From Chitinophaga pinensis (GTDB taxonomy: Bacteria > Bacteroidota > Bacteroidia > Flavobacteriales_D > Crocinitomicaceae): a stretch of 38,952 bases of DNA. Positions 38,565-38,952 of the stretch are shown piece after piece. A model generated the notes under the pieces. That model saw only the letters and a program-made list of their open reading frames with translations, was not told the origin of the DNA and did no database searches. The stretch lies in assembly GCA_945883825.1 (NCBI GenBank), contig CAMCYF010000022.1, positions 1 to 38,952 of the forward strand, read 5' to 3'. The position numbers were made by a program, and so were the translations under genes. Within the stretch, counting starts at the first letter, position 1, and each line of letters starts with the position of its first letter.

Positions 38565-38952
38565 TCACTCTTCCTCATTGTTAAAACTAATTCTTACAAA
38601 GCCAAGAATAAATCGGATATTTCTAATAATACTCCGCGCGATTGCTCTTTTTTCTTCAGGAGTTTTTAAACTGAACCAATCAAAATTTGATAAAATAGAA
38701 ATTAGTTTATCTTCCGTTTCGTTTTCATGGGCTTCAATCACGAGGTGAAGAATATCTAAAACAAACGGCGAAACATTGAGCACAAGATCGATCCAATAAG
38801 GTGATTTCTTACACATAGATTCAATCATAACAGCATTTCTTTCTTGATTACTGTAAATTCTATGTCTGTTTTCGTACAAACGAAGTTCTAGAAACCTTAC
38901 TAAATCGGGTTCTTGATTTTTTAATCTTTGTCTCGACAAATATTCGTCGTTT
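38565..38952 (-). CDS. Protein of unknown function, 5' end outside the window
   Basis: The reading frame is open to the right edge (the codons before the apparent TTG at 38939 continue as NDEYLSRQRL), so the N-terminus is missing. The visible 129 residues are helical and charged, with RFLELRLYENRHRIY, a hydrophobic SPYWIDLVLNVSPFVLDILH and a closing RFILGFVRISFNNEEE. I do not recognise a family. It lies 37 bp upstream of the type B secreted protein on the same strand, so a shared transcript is possible. Confidence 0.55.
   Translation of the reverse strand, partial: NDEYLSRQRLKNQEPDLVRFLELRLYENRHRIYSNQERNAVMIESMCKKSPYWIDLVLNVSPFVLDILHLVIEAHENETEDKLISILSNFDWFSLKTPEEKRAIARSIIRNIRFILGFVRISFNNEEE

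Noticed and set aside
1-38952. tRNA or rRNA genes, complete IS elements, integrase or prophage modules
   Set aside because: None could be recognised by reading. KilA-N genes alone do not make a prophage because no structural or integration gene is nearby.

Overview
The window is AT-rich and looks like a chromosomal piece from a member of the Bacteroidota, most likely Flavobacteriales (a Crocinitomicaceae or Fluviicola-like organism would fit, but I cannot prove the family). The grounds are promoter boxes of the Bacteroidota type (TAnnTTTG near -7, TTG or TTTG near -33), secreted proteins ending in type IX secretion (T9SS) sorting domains of both type A and type B, a PorP/SprF-OmpA fusion, and a SUF operon of sufA-B-C-D order.

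Layout. 1-3.1 kb (minus): a solute-binding lipoprotein fragment coupled to mutS. 3.1-7.9 kb (plus): a TrmH-type RNA methyltransferase, an orphan histidine kinase, a small acidic exported protein, a SulP anion transporter and a probable iota-class carbonic anhydrase. 8.0-11.6 kb: an accessory island bordered by repeats. It holds a GIY-YIG nuclease embedded in palindromic repeats, then a divergent TetR regulator and a bestrophin/beta-carbonic anhydrase operon. 11.7-17.9 kb: a FecA-like TonB-dependent receptor facing the SUF Fe-S assembly operon. 18.1-19.3 kb: msrA and a SOUL protein. 19.3-26.4 kb (minus): an outer membrane protein, then a leftward run with a thioredoxin-like protein, a T9SS serine protease, a HemW-like radical SAM protein, a deoxycytidylate deaminase and an S41 protease. 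26.6-29 kb (plus): an ECF sigma factor with a membrane partner and a lipid kinase. 29-33.3 kb: an accessory segment bracketed by repeated copies of the lipid kinase 3' end, carrying a MntA-HepT toxin-antitoxin pair, an XRE regulator, two lipoproteins and an M43 metalloprotease. 33.5-35.2 kb: two tandem KilA-N paralogues. 35.4-39 kb (minus): a T9SS type B secreted protein with its PorP/SprF-OmpA partner, an OmpA-domain fragment and a partial unknown gene.

Functional themes. (1) Inorganic carbon: two unrelated transporter plus carbonic anhydrase pairs lie within 6 kb (SulP with a predicted metal-free iota enzyme, and bestrophin with a zinc beta enzyme under a TetR regulator). (2) Iron and Fe-S: the SUF promoter and the FecA-like receptor promoter share an 18-bp dyad symmetry (ATACC-N8-GGTAT), and the receptor's regulatory block is duplicated on the far side of the accessory island. 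(3) T9SS secretion and adhesion. (4) Two separate genomic hot spots with repeat-bounded accessory genes.

The strongest candidates for undescribed biology are the GIY-YIG gene whose stop codon lies inside its companion palindromic repeat, the shared Fe/Fe-S operator, and the lipid-kinase 3' end present three times around defence-like cargo. All family calls are from reading motifs by eye; no database search was possible.
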